A DNA stretch of 64,000 nt from Rhynchopus euleeides. Its lineage: Eukaryota > Euglenozoa > Diplonemea > Diplonemida > Diplonemidae. The position numbers and the translations under genes were made by a program. Under the pieces are notes generated by a model. That model was not told where the DNA came from. It searched no databases and saw nothing but the letters and a program-made list of their open reading frames with translations. Numbering within the stretch: the stretch's first letter is position 1; each line of letters starts with the position of its first letter. Positions 34,546 to 46,299 of the stretch are shown here, piece by piece. The stretch is taken from NCBI GenBank assembly GCA_963210315.1, contig OY723286.1, forward strand, positions 744,001 through 808,000, written 5' to 3'.

Positions 34546-36449
34546 TGCTGACTAATGAACTTTGCGGAAGGGAAGAGGTGTGTGTGGCAATCTCCTGCAA
34601 GGGGGATGAAGGGATGAGGTGCGGTGGAGCAGAGTTGAGAGGCGAGAGAGCATAAAAAAGCGATCTCATTGGAAGGCTGCAACACGAACGGGAAAGCGGC
34701 TCCACAAACCCGGTTGCCCTGGAAACTGGAAATCGGTGAGGAGGTGTGGGAGGGAGGGGGGCCTCAAACCATGTATGTTGCCAGGGCTGTGTCTGACGAG
34801 TCTCGATCCAACCACGGCCGAAGGAGAACCGCCACGAAGAAGGTCCCGCTGTATAAGCATCGAAATACCGAGCCGACCACAACCATCGCAGGGATCTGTC
34901 AGTCACCAGAAAATTGGGCTCAAAAGAAACGCGGAAGTCAATGAAATAGGATGAAGGCGGTGGCGACGGTTTGAGCTCGGGAGTTATAATTTCCTGGATT
35001 TTTCGGTGCCGTGAGACTCACGGGGGCCGAAACCGGATTATTTCGTAACGGCGTTGTGGAACGACTGTTTTCGAGGACTCCCTGGGCCGACCGTGCCACA
35101 GCCAGAAACACACGAATACGCACAATAACGCCAATAAGGGGCTTCGGGGAGAGGAGGGAGCAAGTCGGGAGCCACCGGAGGTGAGACGCAGAGCCTCACC
35201 TCGAAGACGCCTAGACAAGGGTGGGTGAAAAAGAGGGTGAGGATGCGGGTGGGTTCAGGGAGCCGACTTTCCCGATTCTCTGATGATGATGATGATGATG
35301 CATACATCCACCAGAAATCCGGGAACTCGTCAGCTCACCCACGCAATACAGCTAAGGAGAAACAACGGGGGAGGATGGCTTTAATATGCAAAGGGGGGTG
35401 GAGGGGCTCGGTTCTCACGCTGTGGCCTCGAGGGGGCCACTGCGCGAAGCCAGTTCACGAACCCAAACGACAACACGCACGCAGGGAGGGAGGTCTGTAA
35501 GTAAAGTTGTGCGCACCCTTCGTGGGAAGGGTAGAAGAAGCATACATGCAAGAAGAGAAGAGAAGAGAAGAAGCTCCGATAACCCTTGCAGAGAGAGAGA
35601 GAGATCGGCAGGAAGAGACACGGGTGTGGGGGGTGGGGGGTGGTGGGGCACTACGCAAGCAAGCGCAGCGTATGTGTAGTATGAGGAATGTCCTGAGAGC
35701 GACACATGTGTCGCACGCACGCAGACCCCAAAAAATACACACTGAAAATACGGCTGACACACGTCCTGGTTCTGTCACCTGCTTGCACTGCACGCATCCA
35801 CCAATCAAACCTATTTTGCACTCACAGGGCCCTGACTGTGAGATGACGCCTGAAGTGCAGAGAGTGGATTGATGGCGGAGCAAAGAAGACAATGCATATG
35901 AAAGAGTGGCACGCGAACCGAACCCTTCCGTGTGTCTGCCGCATTTCCATGGACACGCAGATAAGAAAATAAACAAAAAGAAGCGAGTGTGATTTGAAAT
36001 GAGGGTTTCGTGGTGGCTGGGATCAGTCCGTCTCGCTCGCTTCCCGAACCCCGACAAGGGGCGCAGGGGCGAAGTTAGGGGGTGGGTGGGTGTGGGTATA
36101 TAACGCAACTCCGGAACGTGGCGGACGTGCGCCCACTTGAAGAACCGTACCCCTGATGTGTCAGTATAGCATCATTCTGTACAGAGACACTTGGGGACCG
36201 CACCCAAGAAGCAAAGTCAACTGCAAGTACGCTGCACGGACAGCCACCACACGAGTTAACGAATATGCCCCCCCCACCCCCTCCCCCTCAGGGAGCAACA
36301 ATGCAGTTCCCAGCACAATGTGCAGTATGAAAAACAAAACACTGTTCGCAGCGAACCGCACCGATGCGTCGGCGCGTGTATATCCGCGTGCTGTGTTGTG
36401 ATTGTGCTTGGGGTGGTGCTTGCGCAGACACCAAAAGATAGTTCACTCT
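34546..36449. other. Gene-poor intergenic region
   Basis: No supported gene. A short (GAT)n run lies at about 35281-35301 and GAGA-rich sequence at 35560-35605. Confidence 0.5.
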
Positions 36450-39400
36450 TTACTTCGTGAGGACTGCAACCCAGTCCTCAGAGCTTGGTGCCTGACCAAA
36501 GCTCGTTGTTCCACGCGCGGGAATCATCCTGACACTGGGGTCGTAGTCTCCGGTCCTTGGGTTAAACCACTTCAGCTTGTAGGTCGTGGTGTCGGCACCG
36601 AAGTTCATCGTCCCGCTGCGCGACCCGTCGGGCATGTACACCACGTACGTGTCCCCCTCGCTCCCGAGGCACCAGTTGTCCGACACAGAGGTCATTGAGT
36701 CGCACGGAGAAAAGTCTTGGAACTTCCCGTCCATCACGTCTGAGTTGAAGAATTCCAGCGCGACCGCACAGTACTTCCACCAGTCCTGCCTGACACGGAA
36801 GTCCTCTGCGTTCAGATCGTTGTTCGAGGTCTGGTACCCGAAGTAGCTCTCGATACCACCGCCGCCGGCCAGCAGGTTCCCCCAGAGCACATGGTGGCGC
36901 AGCTGAACGCGCGACGGGCCGTGGTCTTCACCCTGTGCGGGAATACCAATCGAGGCACTGTTTTGCTCGTCGTTCGACACAACCCACTGCTTCCCGGCCT
37001 TCTTCGACTCCTGGACCCATTTCAACGTCTCGGCGTGCACGTTGTTCCAGCCCGTTTGAAGCGATGCCCCTGTGACTTCAGACTTCTGCCCGAGGAGTGG
37101 CCTGTACCTCCACTCCTCCTCGCCAGGCCAAGTGTGCAGCACAACGAGGTGGTGGTACGGGTCGGTCGCCTGGAAGTACGCAGCCATCGCCTTCTGCTGC
37201 ACCGTGGGTTGCTTGTTCTCCTCCCCGAGGTTCCAGTTCAGTGCGAGGTGGTGCGAGAACCTAGCAATCAGTTCCCTGTAGTAGAGCTTCCGCTCCCTCG
37301 CCGTGTCACCGCCGTCCAGGTCGTACTGATTCTCGATCTCCTGCGTCTTGAAGTGCATGAACACCCCCCTCTTGGTCATGTGCTCAAACACCACCTCCCA
37401 TTGGTCCAGCTTCGACACGTCCATCGACCACCTTGTGTTCTTGCTGCTGTACATCCACACGTTGTCCCCATCCCCTCCGATGTTCAAGGTCAGGAACGAC
37501 ATCACATTGCACCCTTGGTTCGCCAGGTAGTTCACTGCTCCGATCAGCCCCTTCCCCTTCGACCCTTTCCATGTCGGGTCGCCGGTCTTCCAGTCGCGAA
37601 CATGCGGGGCCCATGTCTTCAGGCCACCCTTCCCTGCGCTGGTTGCATCGAAGTCGGCGAAGGCAAGCAGGGTTTCAGGGCTGTCGGCTCCTGCCTTCAC
37701 AAAGTAACGCCCGCTTCCAGCAAACTTCAGGTTCCGCGCCCCAGTCACCAACAACCTCCCGTTCTTTGCAGCCCGGAAGTCGCGCCCGCTCTTGTCGCTG
37801 GCCCCAATCTGGAACGTCCCGGTCATCCCGTCGTAGGGAGACACAGGCAACCCGGCTCCGCTCGCACTGACTACAACATCGTCTCCGCGCCTGAAGCTGA
37901 TCTCGTAGCTCCACGTCCCTGCCTTCGACGGGCTCAGGTGTGCGCGCCACACGTTCCCCATTGTCGCCGAAGTGTCCTTGGCATTGCCATCGGCCGCAAA
38001 CTACCCGGGAACGACCAGTGTCTCCCCACCGTTCTTGAACGTCACATCCATCCTGTAGTTGAAAAAGGTCTGCTCGGTTTCGCTTCCCAGAGGCCCCTCG
38101 AGCGACAGCGTCTGCTTGTGCCACTGCATCGACTCCCCGCTAATCTTAACAGCGCCGGGGCCCCCGCCTTGGGGTGTTGGCGTGCTGGCCGATGGAGTCG
38201 GGGTGCTGGCAGGTGGCGTTGGGGTGCTGACAGGCGGTGTCGGTGTGCTGACAGGAGGTGTTGGCGTGGTGACCGGTGGCGTTGGAGTGCTGGCAGGCGG
38301 TGTCGGTGTGCTGACAGGAGGTGTTGGCGTGGCGACCGGTGGCGTTGGAGTGCTGACAGGCGGTGTCGGTGTGCTCACAGGAGGTGTTGGCGTGGTGACC
38401 GGTGGCGTTGGGGTGCTGGCAGGCGGGGTGCTGACAGGCTGTGCTGTTGGAGCCCCACCGCACATCGAGACACACTTGAACACAACCTCCGTCCACCGCC
38501 CCCTCGAATAGGCCGTCCCGCTTCCTTCGGCGATCTTCCCATTGGTGTGAGAAGAGAACTCGATCTGGATCCTGTCCCCTGCGGTAACCTGCACGCTGCG
38601 CCATTCAAGCGTGTGTGCTGTGTAGTCGGTCGACGTCTCAGGGTTCTGCTTCAGGCTCAGCTTCTTCCCATTCACCGCCACTCGATACGAGCTCTCCCCG
38701 TCTGTTTCCGTCAGAGTGCCCAACACGACATCGTAGACGCCAGTCGGGCCGCTGAATGTGGTCGACGCCGCTGCAAACACCCCTTTGTGCTGAGCAGCAT
38801 CGATTGCAACAGCTTTCCTTGTCCCGTCGACGTACGCGGGGACGAACCCTGCCACTGACAACTCTTCGAACGCACTTGTGGCAACGAGGGTAATGGGCGC
38901 TACACCCTGGCACGGGCATGGCCCCTGGCCTTGCGGCGCAATTGTCACTGCGGATGGCACTGGCGTGCTGACCGGTGGCGTTGGCGTGGTGACAGGCGGT
39001 GTTGGTGTGCTCACCGATGGAGTCGGTGTGCTAACAGGCGGTGTCGGTGTGCTGACCGGTGGCGTTGGGGTGCTGACAGGCGGTGTTGGCGTGGTGACAG
39101 GCGGCGTTGGGGTGCTGGCAGGCGGTGTTGGGGTGGCGACAGGTGGTGTCGGGGTGCTGGCAGGCTGTGCTGTTGGAGCCCCACCGCACATCGAGACACA
39201 CTTGAACACAACCTCCGTCCACCGCCCCCTCGAATAAGCCGTCCCGCTTCCTTGCGGGATCTTCCCGTTGGTGTGAGAAGAGAACTCGATCTGGATCCTG
39301 TCCCCTGCGGTAACCTGCACGCTGCGCCATTCAAGCGTGTGTGCTGTGTAGTCGGTCGATGTCTCAGGGTTCTGCTTGAGACTCAGCTTCTTCCCATTCA

Positions 39401-39773
39401 CCGCCACTCGATACGAGCTCTCCCCGTCTGTTTCCGTCAGAGTGCCCAACACGACATCGTAGACGCCAGTCGGGCCGCTGAATGTGGTTGACGCCGCTGC
39501 AAACACCCCTTTGTGCTGAGCAGCATCGATTGCAACAGCCTTCCTTGTCCCGTCGACGTACGCGGGGGCGAACCCTGCCACTGACAACTCTTCGAACGCG
39601 CTTGTGGCAACGAGCGCAATAGGCGCTACACCCTGGCACGGGCATGGCCCCTGGCCCTGCGGTGGTGTGCTGACCGGTGGTGGAATCGGCAGAGGAGGCT
39701 CAGCAGGCAACGCTGCGCAGCTGCACACAAGTGCGGCCAGAACACATCCCCGGAGGGCCATCGTTATCGTCAT
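36450..39773 (-). CDS. Modular secreted glycoside hydrolase (DUF5060-type) with two binding modules; frame broken by one TAG
   Basis: One reading frame runs from the ATG at 39773 (MTITMALRGCVLAALVCSCA, signal peptide) to TAA at 36450, 1107 codons, interrupted only by TAG at 38001-38003. Order: signal; beta-sandwich module 1 (FEELSVAGFAPAYVDG... about 39180-39640); STPTPPV-type linker; nearly identical module 2 (about 38460-38915); second linker; DUF5060 domain (SMQWHKQTLSLEGPLGSETE ... FNYRMDVTFKNGG); catalytic barrel with NWNLGEENKQPT and WVVSNDEQN as likely acid residues; C-terminal beta domain (TYKLKWFNPRTGDYDPSV). In this family the interrupted motif is usually VPGYFAADGNA; here it is VPG-stop-FAADGNA, so TAG replaces a tyrosine codon. 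The enzyme should attack an extracellular polysaccharide. Either a fresh nonsense allele, readthrough or a base error. An alternative is two genes, the second starting at 37961, but that would split DUF5060. Confidence 0.8.
38001..38003 (-). other. In-frame TAG inside the glycoside hydrolase
   Basis: Codons on both sides are in the same frame and belong to the same conserved motif (ETLVVPG before, FAADGNAKDTSAT after). One base change from TAC or TAT (Tyr) explains it. Confidence 0.9.
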
Positions 39774-40716
39774 CGCAATGCTGCCTGGGGCATGTGGGGT
39801 GCGTGGTGGCAAGTGGCAGTCAAAAGCACAGGAATCCTTCGTCCGACATACGTGTTGCAGTGTACACACCACGTCCAGCCCATGGTGAGCCAGGACGGGA
39901 TTACGTCGTCCCTGCCAGACAAGGGATGTGGGGGCCCGCGGTGAGGTGCGGAGGGGTGAGTGTGCGGGGGCGTCGAGGCACAACCTCCCTGCAGTAGTGT
40001 TGTTCGAACCGTAGAAAATGCTCCCAAGGGACACACACCCCCTTCCCCCTCCTCATCCTACCATGTCCCCACCCCACCCGAACTGTCCGTCCGATTTGGA
40101 CAAACTGCAGCCAACAACAGGGCTACCTGAATGAACACCCCCTCGATAGTGCAGCAACATCCCAGCAGCACTGTCAAATTCGAGCGTCAGAGGTTGATTT
40201 TCCAAAGAGCGAAACCGGCAACGCTGTTTTTCGACATCCCCCGGCCTTCCAGGTGCCGGGCAACCCTCCCGGGGGTGACAGAGTGTATTTTGTGGGCCCT
40301 ACTGCACAAAGCGCACAGCAACAAAGGATGAATTTCATGAAAAACCACCCCCTTTCAGCTGTGTTCATCCAGAACACCCTCGCCGCTGTGCTGCAGTGCA
40401 TTGCGCCCCGTGGTGGTCGGTTTTATTCGGCATCCACATCAGACACTGCGAGAGCGCGCGAGTCGGATCTTTTTTCCGAAGGAAGAAGGGTTGCAGGAGA
40501 TCACCCCCGGGGAGTGACCTCGCCCCAGCTTGAGGAGGGGTTTGATTTGTCGCCAGGTGGGGGGGGTCGTGCAGTGGCGGGAGACAAAAGAACCTCAACA
40601 CAACACAAAGGAGACACCCACCCGCGCCCCACCCCACCCACACCCCCGACGGAAACGGGGGGAGAGGGGGCGGGGCGGGTCGTGGGTGTGTGCCGGGATG
40701 GCGGACAACGCTGTTT
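39774..40716. other. Intergenic
   Basis: No gene supported. Contains CA-rich pyrimidine stretches near 40600-40650 (plus strand). Confidence 0.4.
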
Positions 40717-42802
40717 CTACATCGCGCTGACCTTCCAGCTGCCGGCAACCCGCCCAGGGTGGTAGACGGTGAAGGTGGCGTCGCCCCGGCCGCGGTTGTG
40801 TGCGCCGTGGCGGAGGGGGCGGACCTGGCCTGGCCTGCCGAACGTCTCACGCTCCTGCGGGGAGCAGAAGCTGATGCGGTTGTCGACGTCGCGCCTCCCG
40901 ATCGAGGAGGCGAGTGTAGGGACACCGAAGCCGCTGTGTGGTGGTGGTGGTGGCGGTGGTGGTGGGTGCCAAAGCAAATTGCAACCGCGGGGGGGCCGAG
41001 GGTGAATCACAAGAGACAAGTGTGGGACAGGCTGGTCGCTAACTTTTTGAATTCCGAGATCTCGTGGAATGATGGTCAGTCGTGGGGGGGGGTGGGGGGT
41101 GGAAGTGGTGGCCATGCAGTAAAATATGGTTCGTACGCGATCGCGGCGGCGGCTTCGCCGCCGCCGCCGCGCGCCCACGATCCAGGCCTGTCGCTAACTT
41201 TTTCGATTTAGAGATTAGGTGGGCGGACGCTCCTGTTTTGGGGGGATCAGGGGGAAAACGCTAGGGGTCGATTTTTCGCGCGCGCTCGTGTTGTTACTTA
41301 ACTTTCCCGTCGGTGGACGGTGTGAGGCGCTGGGTTCCTTCCGCAGTCCCGCTCCCGCTCCCGCCATCCTCGGGTGCCGGAGGAAACCAAAAAAAGGCTT
41401 TCGGTACCATGATTCGACGCTACCCCCTGATATGCCACGGCCGTCGAAGCGCAAGGGCTTGGTTACTATATACTAGCCGGGCACACGCTACATGGTCCAC
41501 AGGGGGGTCTGGGGGGCAGAGCCCCCCAGCCGCCGGAGGCCACGGTCGTGAACATCTGTTCATTGTGGCGACAGATTCTGTGTGAGTTGGCTGCGTCCTC
41601 CTGAGGCTCCTGGAGTGGTTGGATTCCCTGACCTGATGGGAATCGAATGACTTGAGTACGAGACATACGCCACAGGGGGGTCTGGGGGGCGGAGCCCCCC
41701 AGCCGCCGGAGGCCACGGTAGTGAGCATCTGTTCCTGCAGAACCATACTCTTTGACCCTGGGGAATGGTGGGTGAATGAGGTGGTAGTGTGTGTTTCATC
41801 CCATCATTCCACCATCGGTGGAATGATGGTGGAATGATGAAATATCTAGGGGGGGGAAACCCAGAATGAGTGGAATGATGAATGATGGTTAGCGACCAGC
41901 CTGAGTGTGGGAGGGAGGGCGAGGGGGGGGGGGGGGGCGAGGGTGTTCTACAAATGCCGAACACCCCCCCCCCCATTTTTCTTGAGGAAATTGACGCCCT
42001 GCAGGGCCCATATTGCTCTCCCAACCCCTCCCTGGCCCGGGTGGCCAACACAATACCCACACCCACATACAAGGTGGACGGCGAGTGGCTCACGACCTGT
42101 GGCTCGTACTCCATGGAGGCACGCACGTCGCGAGGCGCGTGCTTCTGCCCGTACTCAATAAGTGCCTTGAAAGCCTCCTCCACCTCCTCCTCTGTCGCGT
42201 TGTAGAGCGCGATGGACCTGGTGTGCCCGTTAGCTGTGGTGGGGTGTGGGGGGTGGTGCGCGAGGCGATGCTCCCTCCATGATCGATAAAGGAGGGAGGG
42301 GGGATGGAGGTGCGGCGTCGGCTTCAAGAGGCATTTGCTGTGCCACTGACAGCACAAGGGGCCATACCAAAGGTCATCGACAGGTGAGGGTTGTTTGTCA
42401 GCACCTCACGCGGCTTGAACACCCAGCCGGGGTTCAGGCTCAGCAGGTCGTGGTAGTTGTTCCGCAGCCATGCCCTGGGGTGGGTGTGTTGGTGGTGGGG
42501 TCTACTGATTTCTATGACATTATGTGACAACGAAGAACATGCCACAGCATGGCCATGCCCAAAACAGGAACAAATCCGCAAATCAAGATTCTGCAGATCG
42601 TTCTGACTTTGCACGGTTTGCTGTGCCTTGCTTTGTGCCAGAAGAGTGTGACACAGGCCAAACTGTGAGTTGCCCTGCGCTGGCGGAGGCGGAGTTGTGT
42701 GTGTGTTACATACGTCATCCCCTTACTGTGTGCCTCACTCGGGTGAAACAGAAACTTGGCCCCATGCGGGGCGCTGTGCGAGCAGAACGCCCTCCATGAC
42801 AT
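40717..42802 (-). CDS. NDUFA2: NADH:ubiquinone oxidoreductase B8 subunit (NDUFA2-like), 3-4 exons
   Basis: Exons 42802-42714, 42474-42368 and 42233-42071, probably also 40933-40717, join in frame to 191 residues. MSWRAFCSHSAPHGAKFLFH leads into SEAHSKGMTAWLRNNYHDLL, then NPGWVFKPREVL and SMTFANGHTRSIALYNATEE with EVEEAFKAL. This is the L51/S25/CI-B8 thioredoxin-like fold, with the S..S.G...(F/W)(I/L)...Y pattern and the terminal helix of NDUFA2, an accessory subunit of mitochondrial complex I. Donors are GTATGT, GTATGG and GTATGT; acceptors CACCCCAG, CACCACAG and CACACAG, phases 2, 1, 2. Exon 4 (GFGVPTLASSIGRRDVDNRI...GSWKVSAM) is supported by phase and a good acceptor but adds a C-terminal extension of about 75 residues, beyond the usual ~100. 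Its 1.1-kb intron holds repeats. An alternative last exon begins at about 41896. Confidence 0.8.
41498..41734. repeat. Dimeric GC-rich hairpin repeat inside an NDUFA2 intron
   Basis: Two ~64-bp blocks (41498-41561, 41671-41734) each read GGGGGGTCTGGGGGGC(A/G)GA then GCCCCCCAGCCGCCGGAGGC and end in CATCTGTTC; they are 173 bases apart with a related spacer. Each can fold into a 9-bp CTGGGGGGC/GCCCCCCAG stem. The same two-block arrangement recurs at 50943-51174. Confidence 0.85.
41811..41838. repeat. Hairpin in the NDUFA2 intron
   Basis: CCATCATTCCACC and its complement face each other across a 3-base loop. GGAATGATG units recur nearby (41066, 41832, 41870), and CAGGCTGGTCGCTAAC at 41033 is inverted at about 41885-41900, so the intron probably hosts a decayed element. 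Confidence 0.6.
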
Positions 42803-43646
42803 CGTGCCTGCCGCACCCCCCACCCCTGGCGCTCCCCGCGCCCTCAACAGCCGCCAAAAGCGGCGCCCACCCGACTGTGTGTGTGGCGTACACGAGGTGT
42901 TGCCTGGGCAGGCACACCTTCGTGTCCTGTTAGAGGTGTGGGTGTGTGTTGCCTCCCACTGCATTGAGTCGCAGAGGTGCCGTGCCCAGAGATGCCATAG
43001 AAAGGTTGGGAGCGGTGGGTGGGTGTGGGGCGAGGGGGTACAGTCACACACCCGCGTTTGCGAAATGCGACACCAGCCATGCGATGCACACTCGCTCTAC
43101 ACCCCGCCGCCCCTGCAGCTGTGCGGTCGAGGCACAGTGCAACCCTGCCGTGAAGGCCGTTGGTGTTAACTCTCGGCAGGCCCGCAGAACGCCCCGCTGG
43201 CCTGTGTACATCTTCACCTGCCGCATGTCTGGACAGACATCGTATCGCTGAGACATTCAGTTATCCCCAAACCGGTGCGACACCACCTCCCACTGAACGC
43301 TTTGCACAAAGGCGAATCACCGATAGGTGCCCTCCCTGTGCACCTCACCCGCACCCCCAGAGTTGCACGTTTTCCATCCCCTCTGTGGTGCTGCCGCAAC
43401 ACGGCAGCAGGGGAAAACACATCATGCTGAGCCCACCAGCAGAGGGAGTGACGCTGCGGCAAGCGCATCGCTGGGTTGCTGGAGAGAACGGGAAAGGGGG
43501 AAAATATGCGCCAAGGCCCTGTTCAGGGCCGCTAACACTGCAAACACGGGCTCATCGTGCGGAAGGTGTGGAGCCCCCATAGCACCCACAGCTTACAGCC
43601 CCACACCCCCCCCAGAGCGCAATGTGCTCGGACCAGGCCATGGTGC
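42803..43646. other. Intergenic
   Basis: No gene supported between NDUFA2 and the ER protein gene. Confidence 0.4.
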
Positions 43647-46299
43647 TCACAGCTCGTCGTCGATGAAGATCATCTCGCCGTCCTCCTCAGCCCACTGCTT
43701 CTCGCGCTCGCGCTGCTCCTTAGCAGCCTCCCTGCGGCGGGCCTTCTCCTGGCGGCGCTTCTCCTCACGGTCCTTCTTCTCCTGTGCCCGGCGCTCCCGC
43801 TCGAGCTTCGCCATCATGTCGCGGTACATCTTCTCGTCCGCCTTGCGCTTCTTCTCCTGGTCCTTCATCATCTTCTTCAGGTCCTCCTCGGAAAACTGTT
43901 GGGCGGGGGTGGGGGTGCGTGGGTGGGGAGAAAGCGAGAGAGATAAGTTAGAGAGATGGGCAAAACATGTTTTGAGTGGGCCGTTCTCCGATAGCCGGGG
44001 GTTCCCTGTGTGTGGGTGTCAGCAGAGTGGGCTTGAAGGGTAGGTCTCCTGGCCTGCCGACCTCCCACAGGTGGCGATCCACCCGACGCTTTACAAAGCT
44101 TGCCTTTACAAAGATTCCCCGCGGTGTGTGTTGTGTTTTGTGCAAACAGGCCCCAACATACCTTGATGTCCTCCTTCTTCTTGCCCTCCTGCCCCTCAGC
44201 AGCCTCGCCCGCCTCAGGCTTCGCCTCAGCCTCAGCCTCAGCAGCGCCCTCCTGCTTGTCGGCACCCCCCTCAGGGGCAGCCTGCTTCTCCTCCTTGGCA
44301 TCCTCCTGCGCCGCCTCCTTCTCAGCCTTTGCCTCCTGCTTGGCCTCAGCAGCCTTGCGCTTCTTCTCCTGTGCCTTCTCCTGTGGGTTGTTGTGTGTGG
44401 GTGGGTGGGGCGCAAGCACTGCCAAGCTTCGGGTTGTATTGAGGACCTCTCGGCTCAGCATACCTGCTTGCGCTTCTTCTCCTCGCTGGCCTTCTTCGCC
44501 TTTGCCTTCTTCTCCTCGGCCTTCTTCTGCTCCGCCTTCTTCTTCTTCTCCGCCTTCTCCTTCTCCTTCAGCTTCTCCTTCTCCTTCTTCGAGGACTCCT
44601 CCTTCTTGCCCTTCCCCTTCCCCTTCTCCGCACCCTTCCCTTTCTTCTTCCCCAGCTTCTTCGCCGCCGCCGCCTCCTCCGCCTTGACCCTCTTTGCCTC
44701 CTCCTCCGCCTCCTTCTTCTCCTTCAGGCGCTTCTCCCTCGCGAGCCGCTTCTCCTCCAGCTCCTTCTCGATGCGCTCCTTCTCCTCCGCCTCCTTCTTC
44801 AGCTGCTTCTCCGTCTTCGGCTTCTTCTTCCCAGCCTTCGCCTTCGCCTTGGCCTTCTTCGCCTCCTCCGCAGCCTTCTTCTTCGCCTTCTCCTTCTCAG
44901 CCTGCTTCTTCTTCGCAGCATCCTTCTTCCCTGCGCCACCACCACCACCCTCCTTTGCCTCACCCTCAACCGCCCCGATGTCCTCCCCAGTGAACACAAG
45001 AGCATCAGCCTCGTCAGACACAGCCCCCGCAACACCACCCTCCCCTTCAGAGTAGGACGCACTGTCAGCCAGGAGGTCTTCCTTCAGCTCCCTGATCTGT
45101 GCGGTGTTGCTCATCAGCTTCTTCTCGATGTAGTTGATGATGCTCGCCGCGTCGAAGTTCTTGTTGATGGACCTGTCCCCCAGGCTCAGGGCCCTCGCAG
45201 CCTCCTTCTTCCCGTCAGGGCCCTCCCTCTGCACCGGGGCGACGAAGCTGGCGGTGGGAATCCCACGCGCCTTGCCCTTCACGACGGAGATCTCGAAGAC
45301 AGACAGCAGGGCAGCGGGCTCCTCACTCACATCCACCCATGCGAATGCGAAGGGGATTTTTGCGGCAAGCTTCCCACCGCCGGATTTGGCAACCTCCACG
45401 GCGGTGGAGAAGTGGTCGTCAAAATTCTCCGAGTTTGAGTTGAGGAAGAATACGGTCTGGAAACCCCCCTGCGAGGCACGCGTGTTCTCCTCCCAGGCAC
45501 TCACGGAGTTGATCTGCGGCAGAATCTTGCTGTGCATATTCGCCGTGGCATGCTCGCGCTGCACCTGCAGCAGACGCGCCGCCTCCGCGGGCGCCCTGCC
45601 GTGCTCCGCCACCACAGGGCGCAGCGCGGCAACCAGGTCAGCATAGCCCGCTGCAGACTCCTCACGCAGCACCTCGCTCCCCGCAACCCTGCACACCGCC
45701 TTCGCCGCATCGGGCGCTGCGTCATAGGCAAAACCCACCCCGGAGTGGGCGAAACGAAGGGCTGTAGCGCGGAGGCGTGCCACAGACTCCGCATCGTCGG
45801 AGGAGGCCCCGAGGGTGCAGAGCGTGCCCTCGGCAGCGCTGCTGGGCAGCGTGGCGGCGGCGGGCAGAAGCAGGCGGAGGGTCTGGGGGGAGGTGGCGGC
45901 TGCGGCCCTGTCGGGGAGCCACGACTCGATGGCGTTTTTGACGGAGATGTCGGAGGGGCCTGCGAGCTTCACCGCGGCGCCGCTGCTGAAGGCAACCGTG
46001 GTGGGGTACTGTGCGATGTCGTGGAGGTCAGCCAGGATGCGTGCCTCCGTGTCGGTCGCGACATCCATCCACCTCGCGTGCACCCAGTCAAGGCGGGACG
46101 CGACACGGGCGCTCCGGCTGATCGCGTCCCCCGTGCCCTGGATCCCGAAGGTGACGAGCCACACCCGGTCCCCTTCTCCCACCGTGGTGAGGAAGTCGGC
46201 CCCGCTCAGAAGGGGCACGTCAGCTGCCTCATCAGCCCCCTCGGCACGCACGGCGTGCAGCAGGGTGGCGCACAGCACCAGCAGGGGTGCGTGCCGCAT
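43647..46299 (-). CDS. ER-luminal thioredoxin-fold protein with Lys/Glu-rich tail and DDEL terminus
   Basis: Exons 46299-44464, 44380-44162 and 43895-43647 join in phase 0 to 767 residues. Donors are GTATGC and GTATGT; acceptors are AACCCACAG and GCCCAACAG. MRHAPLLVLCATLLHAVRA is a signal peptide. Residues ~25-420 contain segments typical of PDI-like thioredoxin folds (DRVWLVTFGIQGTG; YPTTVAFSSGAAVKLAGPSD with the cis-Pro region; IPFAFAWVDVSEEPAALLSV), but no CxxC, so it is not an oxidase. Residues ~440-760 are an uninterrupted Lys/Glu/Ala-rich charged coil. The chain ends EMIFIDDEL: DDEL is an accepted variant of the KDEL/HDEL retrieval signal, and with the signal peptide it places the protein in the ER lumen. 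It may hold or scaffold clients. All three exons share composition, which supports the joins. Confidence 0.8.

Noticed and set aside
36450..37961. Separate glycoside hydrolase gene starting at 37961
   Set aside because: The codons upstream of that ATG continue the same DUF5060 domain in the same frame through the TAG.
36891..38858. 655-codon plus-strand frame
   Set aside because: Antisense to the glycoside hydrolase; no motif, Arg/Trp/Cys repeats mirror the Thr-Pro linker.
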